From: Paenibacillus sp. W2I17
GTDB lineage: Bacteria > Bacillota > Bacilli > Paenibacillales > Paenibacillaceae
Direction of reading: 5' to 3'
Length of the DNA: 64,000 nucleotides
NCBI RefSeq assembly: GCF_030815985.1
Contig: NZ_JAUSXM010000001.1
Coordinates: forward strand, 3,100,001 to 3,164,000
A program made the position numbers and the translations under genes. Position 1 is the stretch's first letter, and every line of letters begins with the position of its first letter. The notes beneath the pieces are model-generated. The model ran no database searches. It was not told where the DNA came from and saw only the letters and a program-made list of their open reading frames with translations. This document shows positions 1 through 9,431 of the stretch, piece after piece.

Positions 1-187
1 ACCACGTGCCAAATCCGGCGCCACTGTCTCTACACCCCTTACCTGGGATGAGGTTAGAAGTAACGTCTCCATCCAGGATTACCATCTGATGAACATTATT
101 GAACGCTTGAACCAAACCGGTGATTTAATCGCAGCTGTTGAACCCCAACCGGTAGAGCTCATTCTCAAACATTTGAAGAAAAAATAG
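1..187 (+). CDS. LigD polymerase (primase-like) domain, 3' end only
   Basis: This is the last 61 codons of a gene that begins before the window; the frame is open from base 2 to the TAG at 185-187. The tail begins PRAKSGATVSTPLTWDEV, which closely resembles the C-terminal end of the LigD-type archaeo-eukaryotic primase/polymerase domain used in bacterial non-homologous end joining with Ku. The enzyme fills gaps and adds nucleotides at double-strand break ends; in Bacillales the polymerase may be fused to the ligase or separate. Only the end is visible, so fusion state and catalytic residues cannot be judged. A strong hairpin terminator overlaps the stop codon. Confidence 0.75.
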   Translation, partial: PRAKSGATVSTPLTWDEVRSNVSIQDYHLMNIIERLNQTGDLIAAVEPQPVELILKHLKKK

Positions 188-219
188 CCGACTCCCTCAT
201 CACAAGGGTGTCGGCTATT
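183..219. terminator. Bidirectional hairpin terminator between ligD end and yitT
   Basis: A perfect 10-bp stem, AATAGCCGAC at 183-192 with GTCGGCTATT at 210-219, is extended inward by CCCT/AGGG after one T-T mismatch. It overlaps the LigD stop and lies between convergent genes, so it probably ends both transcripts. Confidence 0.75.
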
Positions 220-242
220 ATCATTCATGTATATATCAATCG

Positions 243-1154
243 CTAATGGATACCTTTTTTCTTGAAACGTCCGCCCTTCACGTCATGAATGTTACCGATA
301 GCCACAAAGGCTTGCGGGTCCCAATCTTCAACGATAGTCTTCAGCTTTGCTTCTTCCAGACGGGTGATTACGACAAAAATGATCTTTTTCTCGTCCCCGC
401 TGAATCCACCCTCTCCATCCAGGAAAGTTACACCACGACCAAGACGGTCTGTCAGGGCTGAACCGATATCACGATATTTCTCACTAATGATCCATACCGA
501 TTTGGACTGGTCCAGTCCTTCATTCACAATATCAATCATCTTCATCGCAATATAATATGCAATCATGGAATACAGGGCATTCGGCCAGCCGAATACAAAT
601 CCTGCACCTGCGAAAATAAACACGTTAATGAACAATACGATCTGGCCTACAGACAACGGTGACTTTTCACTAAGCAAGATGGCGACAATCTCCGTACCAT
701 CCAGTGAACCGCCAGAACGGATAACGAGTCCAACACCCACACCCAGGATCAATCCGCCAAATACAGCTCCGAGCAAAGGCTCTCCCGGTGTTAATGCAGG
801 AACATGGTGCAATAATGATGTACCGATGGACATGACCACGATCCCCAGCAGTGTGGATAACGCAAATGTTTTACCAATCTGCTTGTATCCCAGAATCAGG
901 AAAGGCAAGTTGAGCAAGGTCAGGAATATTCCGAGCGGCAGATGTGTAAGCTCTGACACCATAATCGAAATACCTGTAATCCCACCATCAATTACGCCAT
1001 TGGGCACAAGGAATATTTCAAGTGATACAGCCATTAATGCAGCACCAATCAGAATCATCACAATACGTTGCAGCAGCTTTAATGTAAACACCGAGCTTTT
1101 GACCCCGCGGTCAGCTGGCTTGGCTGTTAGTTCTTTCACCGTTACATTGGACAT
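243..1154 (-). CDS. YitT family membrane protein
   Basis: The 303-residue protein has about five to six hydrophobic segments in the first 210 residues (YitT/DUF161 membrane domain) followed by a soluble C-terminal DUF2179-like domain, around residues 215-295, containing the FLDGEGGFSGDEK loop. Length and domain order match the family. The ATG at 1154 follows a G-rich ribosome binding site. YitT proteins are inner-membrane proteins of unknown substrate. The gene seems monocistronic and convergent with the upstream ligD end. Functional assignment stops at family level. Confidence 0.85.
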   Translation of the reverse strand: MSNVTVKELTAKPADRGVKSSVFTLKLLQRIVMILIGAALMAVSLEIFLVPNGVIDGGITGISIMVSELTHLPLGIFLTLLNLPFLILGYKQIGKTFALSTLLGIVVMSIGTSLLHHVPALTPGEPLLGAVFGGLILGVGVGLVIRSGGSLDGTEIVAILLSEKSPLSVGQIVLFINVFIFAGAGFVFGWPNALYSMIAYYIAMKMIDIVNEGLDQSKSVWIISEKYRDIGSALTDRLGRGVTFLDGEGGFSGDEKKIIFVVITRLEEAKLKTIVEDWDPQAFVAIGNIHDVKGGRFKKKGIH

Positions 1155-1503
1155 GGTATCCCCCCCGTTAAATCAGTGTGTGAATCCATTTTATAAATCA
1201 TTTAAATACTCAGGGTGAATCTACATCTAGAAAACAGCAAACTGCGTTCTACATGTACCCTGGCTATACAAGCACAAGCATCTAAAGGCGATATAAAATG
1301 GATTCAAAATGGTCTTCATCCCGGTTTGCACTTTCAAAAGAGAGCAAAAGGGAGCCTGTTTTCCCTCAGACTCCCCTCCTTCACCAAGACATAATTTATA
1401 TATCTATTATATCATAAAAGATCAAATTTGCGCAAAATACTTAGCAAAAAGAAGATAAATTCACAAAAAGTGAACTTATCTTCAGAAATCTGCCCTAAAT
1501 CGG
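1155..1503. other. Intergenic region between yitT and cls
   Basis: This 349-base spacer carries the upstream region of yitT and the 3' flank of cls. I see the cls terminator hairpin at 1350-1375 and an AT-rich tract at 1390-1440. I found no convincing gene, operator or conserved RNA here. Confidence 0.5.
1350..1375 (-). terminator. Probable terminator of the cardiolipin synthase gene
   Basis: GGGAG at 1350-1354 pairs with CTCCC at 1371-1375; read on the minus strand the hairpin is followed by a T-rich stretch. The stem is only 5 bp and the loop long, so the call is tentative. Confidence 0.4.
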
Positions 1504-2943
1504 CTAAAGAAGCGGAGAAAGCATCCGAGAAAGCATTTCTGCGCCTTTTTGCCGTCGTGAACGCTTCTGAAATACCTCCCCATCGATCTGACTGCATTCC
1601 CCGAGATCACGTTCAAAGTCAGTGATCAAACGACGAATCGGAGAGGACTCGAACAGGACAGCCGTCAACTCAAAATTGCAAAAAAAACTGCGCATATCCA
1701 TATTGGCCGTGCCTACCGTTGCAAGCAACTCATCCACAATCATCACTTTGGCATGTACAAAACCTTTGCGATATTGGAAGAACTCAACACCTGCTCGCAG
1801 AAGTTCCTCTACATATGAAAGGGATGCCAAATGAACAAGCTTTGAATCGGATTGATACGGAATGATAATTTTCACATCAACGCCACTGACAGCAGCTGTT
1901 TTGAGTGCCTCATACAGGGCAGGATCAGGAATAAAATAAGGCGTGGTAATGTAAATCCGGTCACAGGCTACCGAAATAGCCCCAAAACACATTTCCTGAA
2001 TGGCATCCCAGTCCTGATCCGGCCCACTGGCCAGAATCTGAATTCGTTCTTCCCCGCTACAGATATGAGGTGGAAACAATTCCACAAGCTGGGGTTCGGT
2101 AATTCGCTCTCCGGAAGCCAATTTCCAGTCGTTCAGGAACGTACTTTGCAGGAAGTACACGGCATCTCCCTCGATCTGCACATGTGTATCCCGCCAGAAA
2201 CCCACCTCTGGATATCGTCCAAGGTAATCATCGCCTACATTAATGCCACCCACGAAGCCAACCTGTCCATCCACAACAACAATTTTACGGTGATTCCGGT
2301 AGTTGACTCTTCGGTCAATTGTTGCAATCAGTGGCGGTAGAAAATAATGAAACTCCACACCGGCATCCTGCAGTTTGCGGATAAAACTCCAGCTCATCTT
2401 GTGACTGCCGAGACCGTCACAAATAAACCGAACCTTCACGCCCTCCTGTGCCTTACGAATCATGACATCCTGAAACTTCGTACTGATCACATCATCACGG
2501 AAAATGTAAAATTCCACATGCAGATGGTGCTTTGCTTTTTCCATTTCCCTCAGTATTGCCGCAAATGCCTCTTCACCATTTGTGAGCACCGTACTGTGGT
2601 TACAACCTGTAATCGGGCTCTCCGACAGATGGGATAACAGGTTAAACAATCGATGCTGGTGACTGAAACGATCGCCAGGCATCTGTTCGACATCTCCAAT
2701 GATGTGGGCTTGTTCCCAGATCGTTTCCTTCATTTCACGGAAGATGCGCGATCCACCCTTGCGGAGTTTTTTTCGTTTGTTATAATCCTGCGCCACGAAA
2801 TAGTACACTACAAAACCGATCAAAGGCACGCAGAACAAAATAAACAACCAAGCCACAGCTTTAGCCGGATTACGAAATTCCAACAAAAGAATTGTGGCTG
2901 CCTGGAAAATAAATACGAGTAATATAATGACCAGCCAGAACAT
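1504..2943 (-). CDS. cls: Cardiolipin synthase
   Basis: The 479-residue protein condenses two phosphatidylglycerol molecules to cardiolipin and glycerol in the membrane. Two N-terminal transmembrane helices (about residues 2-20 and 30-50) precede two phospholipase D catalytic motifs: H218-R-K220 followed by D225, and H397-A-K399 followed by D404. Both HKD triads are intact and the length is typical of Gram-positive Cls. The gene starts at the ATG at 2943 and is alone on its strand, opposite the following CNNM gene. No oddities are seen. Confidence 0.93.
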   Translation of the reverse strand: MFWLVIILLVFIFQAATILLLEFRNPAKAVAWLFILFCVPLIGFVVYYFVAQDYNKRKKLRKGGSRIFREMKETIWEQAHIIGDVEQMPGDRFSHQHRLFNLLSHLSESPITGCNHSTVLTNGEEAFAAILREMEKAKHHLHVEFYIFRDDVISTKFQDVMIRKAQEGVKVRFICDGLGSHKMSWSFIRKLQDAGVEFHYFLPPLIATIDRRVNYRNHRKIVVVDGQVGFVGGINVGDDYLGRYPEVGFWRDTHVQIEGDAVYFLQSTFLNDWKLASGERITEPQLVELFPPHICSGEERIQILASGPDQDWDAIQEMCFGAISVACDRIYITTPYFIPDPALYEALKTAAVSGVDVKIIIPYQSDSKLVHLASLSYVEELLRAGVEFFQYRKGFVHAKVMIVDELLATVGTANMDMRSFFCNFELTAVLFESSPIRRLITDFERDLGECSQIDGEVFQKRSRRQKGAEMLSRMLSPLL

Positions 2944-3319
2944 TCGGCTTCCTCCTCAAGCGGCAAGCTTCATGACCTTGCCCTTCTCTCACCTACACAG
3001 CTTTGACGATTATGTAATCAGCTAATCATAGATACCCAATGTACCCCCTATTCGTAACGTTTACTTAGATAAAACTTTACATAAGCAGACGGAATACTTG
3101 ATTCTGGAAATTCAAATTTCTACTTTGTTCATTGTATATTCTGACTGTGTTACCTTCTACATATCAGTTTAATGATGGAACAGATTCGCATTGTGACACC
3201 AATCTGCTCATTTCACTTTCCAGACTCTTCCTCATTTCTTTGTCTGGAGGTGGTCTTCTTACGTAAAATTAGATATAATAATCGTTAAAAACTTATTACT
3301 TAAAGGAGAACAGTAGTGA
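2944..3319. other. Divergent intergenic region, cls / corC-like gene
   Basis: The 376-base AT-rich spacer must hold both divergent promoters. A TATAAT at 3274-3279 could be the -10 box of the plus-strand gene, but I do not see a matching -35. A strong AAAGGAG ribosome binding site lies at 3302-3308. No gene or structured RNA was recognised. Confidence 0.45.
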
Positions 3320-4678
3320 ATGGACAGTGAGAGGTATGCGTTAAATTTAGTATTGGTTGCGATTTTGATAGGACTTTCGGCGTTTTTTGTTGCAGTGGAA
3401 TTCGCTCTGGTACGGGTTAGACCGAGCCGGATCGACCAAATGATTGCAGAAGGAAACAAGCGTGCGCTGGCTGTTAAACAAGCCGTTGCCAATCTGGACG
3501 GATATTTGTCTGCCTGCCAGCTTGGAATCACGATCACATCTCTGGGACTGGGCTGGCTGGGTGAACCAACGGTAGAGAAAATTCTCCACCCTGTGTTTGA
3601 AAGCTTGCAAATTCCTGAGGCGGTTTCTTCATTCTTATCGTTTGTTATCGCGTTTGCTTCCATCACGTATCTGCATGTTGTGGTTGGTGAACTCGCTCCA
3701 AAAACGATTGCAATCCGGAAAGCCGAGACTGTTGCACTGCTGACGTCTACACCTATCATCTGGTTTAACCGAATTATGTATCCTTTTATCTGGCTGTTAA
3801 ACGGCTCAGCGAACCAACTGGTGAAACTGTTCGGAATCAAACCTGCTTCTGAACATGAAGATGCACACTCCGAAGAAGAGTTGCAGATCATCATTAATGA
3901 AAGCTTTGAAAGTGGTAAAATCAACCAAGCCGAGTTCGGTTATGTAAGCCGGATCTTTGCTTTTGATGAGATGTTAGCCAAAGAAATCATGGTACCCCGG
4001 ACCGATATGGTCTGCCTTTATGTGAATAGAACAAACGAGGAAAACCTGGAGATCATTCGTGAAGAACAATATACACGTTTTCCAGTAGTGAATGAGAGTA
4101 AAGACGATATCATCGGTATCATTAATACGAAACAATTCTTCCTGGAACTTTACGGAAACGATGAACCTGTCGATCTATCCTCCCTGATTCAGCCTGTATC
4201 GGCTGTTCACGAAACAACTCCTGTGAAGGACTTGCTCAAGAAAATGCAGAAGGATGGCGTACATATCGCCGTACTTGTCGACGAATATGGAGGAACTTCC
4301 GGAATTGTAACCATCGAGGATGTGCTTGAGCAGATTGTTGGTGAGATTCGCGACGAGTTCGACGCAGACGAAGTGGAAGATATTCAAGTCATCAATGAGA
4401 ACTATGTCATTATGGATGGCAAGGTTTCCTTATCAAAGGTGAACGACATGTTTATGTCCAGCCTGGATGCAGATGAGTGGGACACCATTGGTGGATGGCT
4501 CTACAGCCATCGTCCCGAGATGAACGAACAGGAAGAATATGAGTTCGAGAATCTAATCTTTGTTTTGCTGGAAAAAGACAAGAATCGGTTCTACAAAGTG
4601 GCCGTTGTTCCCAAGGAACCACTGACCATGTCTGATTATACAGATGAAGACGAGAAAGAGTCCAATTGGTCTAAATAA
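3320..4678 (+). CDS. Hemolysin/CNNM-type membrane protein with CBS pair and CorC domain
   Basis: The 452-residue protein has the DUF21/CNNM transmembrane domain at residues 1-195 (several helices, including ALVRVRPSRIDQM after helix 1), a tandem CBS domain at about 215-335 (with MVPRTDMV and HIAVLVDEYGGTSGIVT), and a C-terminal CorC_HlyC domain ending near 435. Family members act as or regulate Mg2+/Co2+ transport, and B. subtilis YhdP/MpfA exports Mg2+. ATG 3320 follows AAAGGAG with good spacing. The gene is monocistronic, with a strong terminator after it. The hemolysin label is historical. Confidence 0.9.
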   Translation: MDSERYALNLVLVAILIGLSAFFVAVEFALVRVRPSRIDQMIAEGNKRALAVKQAVANLDGYLSACQLGITITSLGLGWLGEPTVEKILHPVFESLQIPEAVSSFLSFVIAFASITYLHVVVGELAPKTIAIRKAETVALLTSTPIIWFNRIMYPFIWLLNGSANQLVKLFGIKPASEHEDAHSEEELQIIINESFESGKINQAEFGYVSRIFAFDEMLAKEIMVPRTDMVCLYVNRTNEENLEIIREEQYTRFPVVNESKDDIIGIINTKQFFLELYGNDEPVDLSSLIQPVSAVHETTPVKDLLKKMQKDGVHIAVLVDEYGGTSGIVTIEDVLEQIVGEIRDEFDADEVEDIQVINENYVIMDGKVSLSKVNDMFMSSLDADEWDTIGGWLYSHRPEMNEQEEYEFENLIFVLLEKDKNRFYKVAVVPKEPLTMSDYTDEDEKESNWSK

Positions 4679-4696
4679 AGCAAATTTATAAATAAG

Positions 4697-4734
4697 AAGA
4701 GGAGCACTTGCCTATATTGGTAAGTGCTCCTCTT
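4697..4734. terminator. Strong terminator after the CNNM/CorC gene
   Basis: AAGAGGAGCACTT at 4697-4709 pairs perfectly with AAGTGCTCCTCTT ending at 4734, followed by a T run. It lies between convergent genes and has T-rich flanks both ways, so it may also end the minus-strand hydrolase transcript. Confidence 0.85.
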
Positions 4735-4798
4735 TTTATATCTCGCCCCATCTGTCACTTCCCCATGTTATCACTCAATTAAGATTGGAATCCCATTT

Positions 4799-6388
4799 TT
4801 AGTTTGATTTTAATACCCACTTCGCAATATCATCGATAATGGCTTTGGAGACATTAGATGGCTCAGCGTACTCTTGACCGATTGAAAGTCCATCATAGCT
4901 GGATAAAAGATGATTTACCTTTGGATAGCTATTGTACGTTACATTGGAATGACCTTGAAGAGACGATTTCCAGGTTTGGAATTGATTCATAGACACCTGC
5001 ACATCGTTTTCGCCTTGTATAACAAGCATAGGTGTATTTTGTGTTTTAGCCAGTTCCGCAGGCACATAATCTCTCTGCTCAAACCACCAATAAGCAGGTT
5101 GAAGTGGAAACGCCTCAGGAAGATGATCTACAGAATATTTTGGATCTTTAACCATCGCAGCCACATTTTTATAAAAATCAGCTTGCCCTTGAATGACATC
5201 CGTGTCTAAACCAAGCTGCTTCATCCGCTCTACCAATTCGTCCTGCTGCTCGGTAAGCACATCCACAAAGCTACTACTTGGTGCAGCAAGTAGAATACTT
5301 CCTGCAATATCATGTTGCTTATCCTCAGCAATGATTAATGGCATTGCAAACCCACCTTGACTATGTCCAGCTACAAAAATCGCTGTAGAATCAATATGTG
5401 CATTCTTTTTAAGCAATTCCACTGCATCGTTTACCTGAACTACGCTCTCTTGTTTTAATGTGAATTTAGGCTGTGAAGCCACCTTATAGGTATGCTCATA
5501 CGTGACCTTATCGTATCTTAATACAGCAACTCCTTGTGAAGCTAAACCTACCGCAAGATCGCGAAACGGCTTTGCACCACCAATGGCAGCATCTTGATTG
5601 CTAGGCCCAGATCCGTGTACCAGAATGACAACCGGGAAAGGTCCCTCTCCCTTGGGCAAAGTTAATGTCCCTGGCAAAGCTAAATCACCCTGACCAACCG
5701 TAATGTCTTGTTCTGTATAGGCAGATGGGTCGTCGTAGCTTGGTTTTTGATACACATCTGGCGTAGCGGCGGCAATATGCAAGTCATCCACAAGTCCGTT
5801 ATGATTCATTCTGACCCTAATATTTAAACGAGTCAGCTCTGTTTTGAACGTATAGGTAACATTGCGATGCACTGTATTATTTTCTACATGCTTAGCTATG
5901 GCTTCACTTGTAATTTTGCCATTTTGTCCTTCTAAAGCTCCCCACAGCTGACTCAACAACGTGGGTGACAACACTCCACTCACAGAGGTATGAACATACT
6001 TGGCAGCCTCCTTGCCATCACCCTCACTTATAAGTGAAATGAATATGTCCTCGGGTGCTGCCTTCAGCGTCTCGGTAAGAAATCCCCCATCCATATAGGT
6101 AACTCCTTTCGTTAACTGAACAGGATTGTTTAAAGATATGGCTTGCCCATTCACCATCGCCTGTTTCTCTCCTACCTTAACTACAATCGTAAGCTCACTT
6201 TTTCGTATTGTGATTTCTCCTGTCTTTTGTTGCCAAGATACCTCTGCCCCATTCTTTTCTGCAATCTCACGAATAGGAACAAGATTTTCACTACCAGCGG
6301 ATTTTTCAGCAGCTTCTGAGATGGATGTCACCGGAAGGATGAGACCTACGAAAGTAAGAGAAAGTAATAGCTTTTTCCAATTGTTCAT
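4799..6388 (-). CDS. Secreted alpha/beta hydrolase with copper-amine-oxidase-like N-domain
   Basis: The 529-residue precursor starts with a signal peptide (KKLLLSLTFVGLILPVTSISEAAE). Residues ~30-110 match the copper amine oxidase N-terminal (stalk) domain common in Paenibacillus secreted proteins (VPIREIAEKNGAEVSW). Residues ~125-210 resemble a DUF3887-type segment, and the rest is an alpha/beta hydrolase with oxyanion-side HGSGPSNQD, nucleophile GHSQGG, acid in QGENDVQV and base in KVNHLL. It is probably an extracellular or wall-bound esterase or peptidase of unknown substrate. ATG 6388 has an AGGAGG ribosome binding site. It lies 58 bases after the DUF1648 gene on the same strand and may be co-transcribed. 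Confidence 0.85.
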   Translation of the reverse strand: MNNWKKLLLSLTFVGLILPVTSISEAAEKSAGSENLVPIREIAEKNGAEVSWQQKTGEITIRKSELTIVVKVGEKQAMVNGQAISLNNPVQLTKGVTYMDGGFLTETLKAAPEDIFISLISEGDGKEAAKYVHTSVSGVLSPTLLSQLWGALEGQNGKITSEAIAKHVENNTVHRNVTYTFKTELTRLNIRVRMNHNGLVDDLHIAAATPDVYQKPSYDDPSAYTEQDITVGQGDLALPGTLTLPKGEGPFPVVILVHGSGPSNQDAAIGGAKPFRDLAVGLASQGVAVLRYDKVTYEHTYKVASQPKFTLKQESVVQVNDAVELLKKNAHIDSTAIFVAGHSQGGFAMPLIIAEDKQHDIAGSILLAAPSSSFVDVLTEQQDELVERMKQLGLDTDVIQGQADFYKNVAAMVKDPKYSVDHLPEAFPLQPAYWWFEQRDYVPAELAKTQNTPMLVIQGENDVQVSMNQFQTWKSSLQGHSNVTYNSYPKVNHLLSSYDGLSIGQEYAEPSNVSKAIIDDIAKWVLKSN

Positions 6389-6446
6389 TGTAATAACTCC
6401 TCCTAATAATTAATTTCATCTATTATATGCATAGAATTATGAGCAT

Positions 6447-7547
6447 TTATTGGCTCAGGACTATGCTTATAACAACAATAGCAATGATGAATAACAGCAG
6501 GACCCAAGATAGTGGACGAGCGAAGTTAATTGTCCAGCCTATTCCATAACGCTTTTCTATGGTTAAAGAAGGATCATTGGCATTGAAGTAAATAAACCCA
6601 AGCTTCCAATAATCATCGTCATTCACAGGCTGCTCCTTAGATCGTTCGTGATCCTCTTGTTGATTACGAATTTTCCCACCGCCTTGTCTGCCTGTGAGAG
6701 ACAGCCATACAACACTTAACACGATCACCACAGGAGTGATGAAGCTAATAGCTGTTAACAAGACCAGATTAGGGACAAACATATTGATCTGAATGAAGGC
6801 AAATAAAATGGTAAGAAGTAAGCCTGTTACAAGCGTAAATAGGGACCATTTACGGCGGAATTGAATATTCTCAGCAGCAAATTGGCCTGGATTAGACGTA
6901 GTAAGCTGTTGTTTGCTTGTTTTAATACTCCAGTTAACCAACATCATAAGTGCAATGATTCCTAGCTGTACAAAATTAATAACCAGTACCGAGAGGTAGG
7001 TTTTAGGCACACTGGAAGTGACATGGCCCTGAAGATCATATTTTATTGGAATGACGTTAGGGAGTGCCTTATAATTCAGGATCGAAATGATCGCAACGGC
7101 TGCAATAATAGCCATGCGAATGAGAAACCAATAGTTGGAATAGGTGAGTTTATTTTGGCGGAAGGTGGTATCGATTTTAACTCTTTGAGGTGCTTCTACA
7201 GTTGTAAGTGTTCCTTTTATCTTTTTCATCTTGAAATGGAATAAGATTTGTAGTGCTGCCCAGTACACAATAAATATCATTGTGCTAACACCGGTAATCA
7301 TTGCGGTAGAATCTTCATTAGCAGATCGGAGAAAATACAGACAGACAAGTATAATCATCCCGTTTCCGATCAGACTTACTGTCGCAAACGTACTTCTTAG
7401 CTTACGTAAGATTGGTGTGTAGTAATTATATTGACTTACCGTAACCCCAAAGCTAATTGTTTCCCTTGTCACATATGGTGCAAAGGATAGAAGTAAGGCT
7501 AATGGAAGAAAGATTAAAATGATAGGTAATATACTAAATAGTTGCAT
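6447..7547 (-). CDS. DUF1648/DUF5808 multi-helix membrane protein
   Basis: The protein has about eight transmembrane helices. A DUF1648-type segment (ALPNVIPIKYDLQGHV) lies around residue 160, and a C-terminal DUF5808-type segment with YWKLGFIYFNANDPSL and a final helix lies near 320-366. GntR-linked members of this family occur with bacitracin- or membrane-stress-type operons in Bacillales; the molecular function is unknown. I prefer the ATG at 7547, about 10 bases after GGGAG, over a GTG three codons upstream at 7556 that abuts the ribosome binding site. The gene follows the GntR regulator by about 20 bases and is almost certainly controlled by it. Confidence 0.75.
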   Translation of the reverse strand: MQLFSILPIILIFLPLALLLSFAPYVTRETISFGVTVSQYNYYTPILRKLRSTFATVSLIGNGMIILVCLYFLRSANEDSTAMITGVSTMIFIVYWAALQILFHFKMKKIKGTLTTVEAPQRVKIDTTFRQNKLTYSNYWFLIRMAIIAAVAIISILNYKALPNVIPIKYDLQGHVTSSVPKTYLSVLVINFVQLGIIALMMLVNWSIKTSKQQLTTSNPGQFAAENIQFRRKWSLFTLVTGLLLTILFAFIQINMFVPNLVLLTAISFITPVVIVLSVVWLSLTGRQGGGKIRNQQEDHERSKEQPVNDDDYWKLGFIYFNANDPSLTIEKRYGIGWTINFARPLSWVLLLFIIAIVVISIVLSQ

Positions 7548-7571
7548 ACATAACACACTCCCTTGATTCCA

Positions 7572-7967
7572 TTATTCTTTGTTGTGACCCATCTTTACAT
7601 CATCATACATTTGGTCTAACACCGCAGATAGTTCCTCTTTGGTCATTCCCCGACATATCGCTTCCGCAATAATCGGTCTTAATTCTCTTTGTTGCTTTTT
7701 CAAAAAATCATCCGTTAAACCAGGCATTCCATCAGGGTTCACTACAACTCCCTTTTGTCTATGAACCAGAATGTATCCATCTTGCTTGAGTAGTGTATAA
7801 GCCTTATTGACGGTGTGAAGGTTAACACCGATATCTGCGGCCAAATTCCGAACCGAAGGTAACGCCTCACCTAGCTGTAACTCACCACTAGCAATACCTT
7901 CAATAATTTGATAAACAAGTTGCGAATAGATGGGAAGTTCGGATTGCATATCCAGTTGAATAATCAA
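7572..7967 (-). CDS. GntR family (YtrA-type) transcriptional regulator
   Basis: This 131-residue protein is a short winged-helix regulator. The GntR DNA-binding domain spans residues ~8-75 (LPSVRNLAADIGVNLHTVNKAY is the helix-turn-helix). Only a short ~50-residue helical tail follows, as in the YtrA subfamily, rather than a large effector domain. Translation starts at a TTG (7967) placed 6 bases after GAAGGTG. It is the first gene of an operon with the DUF1648 membrane protein. A nested palindrome directly upstream is a good operator candidate, implying autoregulation. Confidence 0.88.
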   Translation of the reverse strand: MIIQLDMQSELPIYSQLVYQIIEGIASGELQLGEALPSVRNLAADIGVNLHTVNKAYTLLKQDGYILVHRQKGVVVNPDGMPGLTDDFLKKQQRELRPIIAEAICRGMTKEELSAVLDQMYDDVKMGHNKE

Positions 7968-7983
7968 GGGTTCACCTTCTTTT

Positions 7984-8020
7984 TGTTATCTGTTATATAT
8001 CAAGTATAACAGGTATAACA
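7984..8020 (-). promoter_or_regulatory. Nested palindromic operator of the GntR operon
   Basis: TGTTATA (7991-7997) and TATAACA (8005-8011) form a perfect inverted repeat with a 7-base spacer. Outside it a second pair, TGTTAT at 7984-7989 and ATAACA at 8015-8020, shares nearly the same centre. The site ends 17 bases before the GntR start codon. The GTTATA/TATAAC-type half-sites fit YtrA-like GntR operators; autorepression is inferred. Confidence 0.6.
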
Positions 8021-8044
8021 CGAGTGAGCAATATGTATGAAAAA

Positions 8045-8104
8045 AAGCCGCATACCAATGGCGAGGGCAAACTTACCTGACCCTTCACCATTGATATGCG
8101 GCTT
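8045..8104 (-). terminator. Terminator of the AI-2E-type permease gene
   Basis: AAGCCGCATA at 8045-8054 pairs with TATGCGGCTT at 8095-8104, with a further CAATGG/CCATTG pair inside. On the minus strand a U tract follows (A run at 8039-8046 on plus). Confidence 0.8.
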
Positions 8105-8182
8105 ATCCTGATGAGCTTATCGATGTGATTCAATAACAAACATTAGTAGTGGCACATGACTGCGTTGTATTTCAAATTCCAT

Positions 8183-9256
8183 TTAAGTTTCAGTCTTATC
8201 TTCAACAATCCGATAATGGATTTTGCGAACTATAATTTTCAGAATCATATATAGGGGAATCACGATGATCATACCCAAGATATTTCCCAGGTCAGCACCC
8301 ACGAGCAAAAGGATAACGGTAGTCAGTGGATGAATATCGAGCTGTTTGCCATAGACGTAAGGTGAGATCAGGTTATCCTGAATTTGCTGTGCGATTACAA
8401 TGATGACCAGTGACCAGATCGCCATCGAAGGTGATTCGATAAACGCAACAATGACAACCGGAATAGCTGCCAGCAAAGCACCCACATAAGGGATGAAGTT
8501 CAGAATAATGGATACAACAGTCAGTAGCAAAGCGTAAGGCAAACCTAAGATGAGAAAACCGATGTACATCAGAATCCCCAAGGCTACATTAACAATAACC
8601 CGGCCAACAATATAGTTACTTAGTGCTTCATCGATCTCATGGACGGTTTCTTCCCCATCCTTCCGATAATGTCTTGGCAACAATAAGGTCAGATTCGTTC
8701 CAAACTTGCTGCCTTCCTTGAGCATGTAATACAACATGATCGGGAACGTTGCCAAAATAATAACCAGATTGGATACCACGGAGAATAACCCGGAGACATA
8801 ATTGGTTACCTGAGTGATCCCTTGGCTCAGAACATCGGATAATCGTGAGAATAGATTGGAATCATCAGGCAGGTATCTGGATACAACATTGCTCTTTTCA
8901 AGTGCATTCAACTGATCGCTGAGTGAAGTAACCAACGCTGGAGCATTCTCCACGAAATTCATCAATTGTTCACGCAGGGAAGGCCATACAAGCACACTAA
9001 AACCTGCAAGTATTAATGCAATTACGACATAAATAATCAGAACTGACAATGCACGTTTGATCTTATGCCTTTCCATATAATCGACGAGCGGACGCAGCAG
9101 ATAATAGAAGAAACCGGCAATCAGCAGCGGAATGATGATGATGTGAATCAGTGAGGTCAGGGGGCTGAAAATAAAGTTCACTTTTTCCCCCAGATACACG
9201 ATGAGCAGCAGCAGAATAATCGCTGTGCATATGCGGTAGAACTTGTTATTTATCAA
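8183..9256 (-). CDS. AI-2E family (UPF0118) transporter
   Basis: The polytopic membrane protein of about 357 residues has two N-terminal helices, a long amphipathic periplasm-facing region (~residues 90-150) and a C-terminal block of about five helices containing VSIILNFIPYVGALLAAIP, the family hallmark. Members are putative exporters (TqsA type) or Na+/H+ antiporters; the substrate here is unknown. I favour a TTG start at 9256, ten bases after GGAGGG; an ATG at 9274 lacks a ribosome binding site, and the longest frame starts at 9289. Monocistronic, with its own terminator. Confidence 0.82.
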   Translation of the reverse strand: MINNKFYRICTAIILLLLIVYLGEKVNFIFSPLTSLIHIIIIPLLIAGFFYYLLRPLVDYMERHKIKRALSVLIIYVVIALILAGFSVLVWPSLREQLMNFVENAPALVTSLSDQLNALEKSNVVSRYLPDDSNLFSRLSDVLSQGITQVTNYVSGLFSVVSNLVIILATFPIMLYYMLKEGSKFGTNLTLLLPRHYRKDGEETVHEIDEALSNYIVGRVIVNVALGILMYIGFLILGLPYALLLTVVSIILNFIPYVGALLAAIPVVIVAFIESPSMAIWSLVIIVIAQQIQDNLISPYVYGKQLDIHPLTTVILLLVGADLGNILGMIIVIPLYMILKIIVRKIHYRIVEDKTET

Positions 9257-9415
9257 GAAACGTGATCCCTCCATGCGCTGCTCTGCCAAAGTGACTGCGG
9301 CGTTTATATGTATATCTAGTCATTTATAAGTACCCTTAAATGACAGTCATGCCACAGGCAATGCTGAATATACCCTTTTTTCTTTCCAAAACAAACATTG
9401 GAGCAAAAAAAAGAA

Positions 9416-9431
9416 GCAGGCGTTAGCCTGC
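9416..9431 (-). terminator. Compact terminator overlapping the permease stop codon
   Basis: GCAGGC and GCCTGC (6-bp stem) enclose a GTTA loop that contains the TAA stop of the ABC-2 permease. The minus strand then runs into eight or nine U residues. A terminator this close to the stop codon is compact but functional-looking. Confidence 0.75.

Noticed and set aside
3030..3044. GATACC-CAA-TGTACC near cls as a fourth XRE box
   Set aside because: Two of twelve fixed positions differ and there is no context linking it to the XRE gene.
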